Below are positions 31,603 through 32,926 of a DNA stretch of 32,926 bases, in pieces (the stretch's first letter is position 1; the number at the start of each line of letters is the position of its first letter). Source of the stretch: Methanobacteriota archaeon (lineage in GTDB: Archaea > Thermoplasmatota > Poseidoniia > Poseidoniales > Poseidoniaceae); NCBI GenBank assembly GCA_949514915.1, contig CATFLP010000032.1, positions 1 through 32,926 on the forward strand, given 5' to 3'. The notes below the pieces were generated by a model. It was not told the DNA's origin and did no database searches. It saw nothing but the letters and a program-made list of their open reading frames with translations. The translations under genes and the position numbers were made by a program.

Positions 31603-32926
31603 TTAGCAATCTTGCTTACGTCTAGACATTACTAATACTGCACCAAGCATTGATATTACGCTTAATGTAGTCGTAAATCCAGGTATTGAGCCACTCTCAT
31701 CAGCAGCAACTTCTTCAATAATATCTCCGACATTATCTACTGAAGGCGCCACACATTGTGTTTGATCTTCACTCAATACTAAATTGTCTGGACAAGATAG
31801 TGTTCCATCATCATTCGTTGTTGGTTCAACAATTGGAGTTGTTGTATTATCTTCTGCTGGTAAAACAACTAATGTAATTGTACCAGTGCCTGAATGACCC
31901 CCTGTTGATTCCCAAAGGTACTCAAAAGTTACATTTGGCATTCCTGCAGTAGCAGGGAATTCGGTATATGCATGACCTTCTCCTTCTTCTAAGAACTCGT
32001 AAACTTGGCCATTAAATTGCACTTCACCCATTACCATATCTCCATCAGGGTCATTACAATATATACTTAGATACCACATTCCTGGCATTAACTCAATTGT
32101 ATGATCACCATTTGGTGCTTCGAAGTGGTCTTCTCCTTCTTCCCAAGAGGTTCCATCAGTAACTGATGCAAATACATGACATTTCGGTGCTTGGTTTTCT
32201 GAAACATCTTGTTCCCAATCTGCCTCTGGCCCAGGTTTTAATTCATCAGAATCTAAGTTGTCTGCATTGTAATCTTTTACAGTCTTAGAAAATACTACTG
32301 AAAGAGTTTCTAAATCTCCACTATCACAATCAAATGGTAGTGTCCATCCATCACCATCACTTACGGGGTTCCAGCCTTCGCCTTCTGCTTCAACAGATAC
32401 AGGACTCCATGCCCAGCTATCATAAACAGCAAACATTCCATGTTCAGGGTCATCATCTCTTTCACCATCAACACATTCATCAACCAATGCTGAATTGTCT
32501 GACTCATATAATGAAACTACATGTTGTTCTGCTGTAGCCCAATCTTCAAGAGATAATAGCCATACTGAACCAGACATGATTGTTACTGACATTCCATCTG
32601 ATCCATCTACTGGTCCAGCTAAACCGTCTATCCACATCCATTGATCGGTTGGTACTCCCAACACAGTTCCATCTAATTCAACAATAAATGTATCATCATC
32701 ATGGTCATCGTGATCTACGTGGTCTCCGTGGTCATCATGGTCATGGTCATCACCGCCATCTTCAGGGCATACTTCGCCTTCTGGCACACAATGTCTACCA
32801 TCTGCACTGTTTCCATGAGTTCCATCATCGTCACCATGGTCTCCGTGGTCATCATGGTCTCCGTGGTCATCATGGTCTCCGTGGTCATCATGGTCTCCGT
32901 GGTCATCATGGTCTCCGTGGTCACCA
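31603..32926 (-). CDS. Secreted Asp/His-repeat protein with PGF-CTERM anchor, N-terminus beyond the window
   Basis: The frame is open from the right edge to the stop at 31603, giving about 441 visible residues; the signal peptide would lie outside the window. The visible N-terminal part is a DHGDHD-type repeat with more His/Asp clusters near 32690-32760. A long beta-rich, acidic region with few cysteines follows and contains several Trp/Gly motifs. The C-terminus is SIPGF, a hydrophobic stretch, then RRK: the PGF-CTERM signal that archaeosortase A cleaves to fix proteins to lipid in the cell surface (PGF codons at 31675-31683). His/Asp clusters commonly bind metals such as zinc, nickel or copper; that is inference here. 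A GTG at 32787 is in frame but is not the likely start, since the repeat continues upstream. Confidence 0.82.
   Translation of the reverse strand, partial: GDHGDHDDHGDHDDHGDHDDHGDHDDHGDHGDDDGTHGNSADGRHCVPEGEVCPEDGGDDHDHDDHGDHVDHDDHDDDTFIVELDGTVLGVPTDQWMWIDGLAGPVDGSDGMSVTIMSGSVWLLSLEDWATAEQHVVSLYESDNSALVDECVDGERDDDPEHGMFAVYDSWAWSPVSVEAEGEGWNPVSDGDGWTLPFDCDSGDLETLSVVFSKTVKDYNADNLDSDELKPGPEADWEQDVSENQAPKCHVFASVTDGTSWEEGEDHFEAPNGDHTIELMPGMWYLSIYCNDPDGDMVMGEVQFNGQVYEFLEEGEGHAYTEFPATAGMPNVTFEYLWESTGGHSGTGTITLVVLPAEDNTTTPIVEPTTNDDGTLSCPDNLVLSEDQTQCVAPSVDNVGDIIEEVAADESGSIPGFTTTLSVISMLGAVLVMSRRKQDC
32836..32926 (-). repeat. 18-base tandem repeat coding for Asp/His units
   Basis: Four exact copies of an 18-base unit begin at 32836, 32854, 32872 and 32890, followed by a fifth copy with one change at 32908-32925 and the window edge. 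Read on the minus strand each unit codes six residues, a circular permutation of DHGDHD. The length of 18 keeps the frame, so copy number can vary without breaking the gene. The array probably continues outside the window. Confidence 0.92.

Overview
The window is AT-rich, gene-dense DNA from an archaeon, most likely a marine euryarchaeon of the Candidatus Poseidoniales (Marine Group II) or a close Thermoplasmatota relative. The archaeal assignment rests on L44e, S27e, L37e, aIF2-alpha, Nop10, ABCE1, archaeal Elp3, a PAC2 proteasome chaperone and a PGF-CTERM surface anchor. The Marine Group II assignment is inference from low GC, a giant secreted protein, ETF genes and the gene mix. No phylogenetic marker was searched.

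Left part. A zinc-ribbon protein with an acidic stretch and a Pro-Gly-Arg repeat tail (1-1190, minus, C-terminus off the window) diverges from a rightward run of genes. That run starts with hpnE-hpnC-hpnD, the three-enzyme route from farnesyl diphosphate to squalene. It continues with a large fusion of two receiver-like domains and a PEP-synthase-type ATP-grasp domain, the ribosome-recycling ATPase ABCE1, a RecB/Cas4-like nuclease carrying OB-fold-like segments, and a DEDDh exonuclease.

Middle. A 7.4-kb minus-strand gene (12465-19874) encodes a secreted giant protein with a C-terminal membrane anchor and a Pro-rich cytoplasmic tail. Upstream of it are a tRNA-Ser(CGA) gene and, on the other strand, a ThiS/SAMP-like ubiquitin-fold protein. 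That small gene converges on a classical archaeal translation cluster on the minus strand: L44e, S27e, aIF2-alpha, Nop10 and a PAC2 protein. Diverging from L44e are two unknown membrane proteins translationally coupled to elp3. L37e, at 59 residues easy to overlook, and purF follow, then a beta-propeller protein ending in a PKD domain.

Right part. A minus-strand operon holds etfB, etfA and an alpha/beta-hydrolase. Beyond a hairpin-plus-T-tract terminator lies a partial secreted protein with Asp/His repeats and a PGF-CTERM anchor.

No gap without a gene exceeds about 140 bases. There is no insertion sequence, integrase, CRISPR array or phage gene. The points most worth a second look are the bacterial-type squalene operon in an archaeon, the receiver/PEP-synthase-like fusion, the nuclease pair behind ABCE1, the L44e that has lost most zinc ligands, and three repeat-bearing or unusual multidomain proteins of unknown role.
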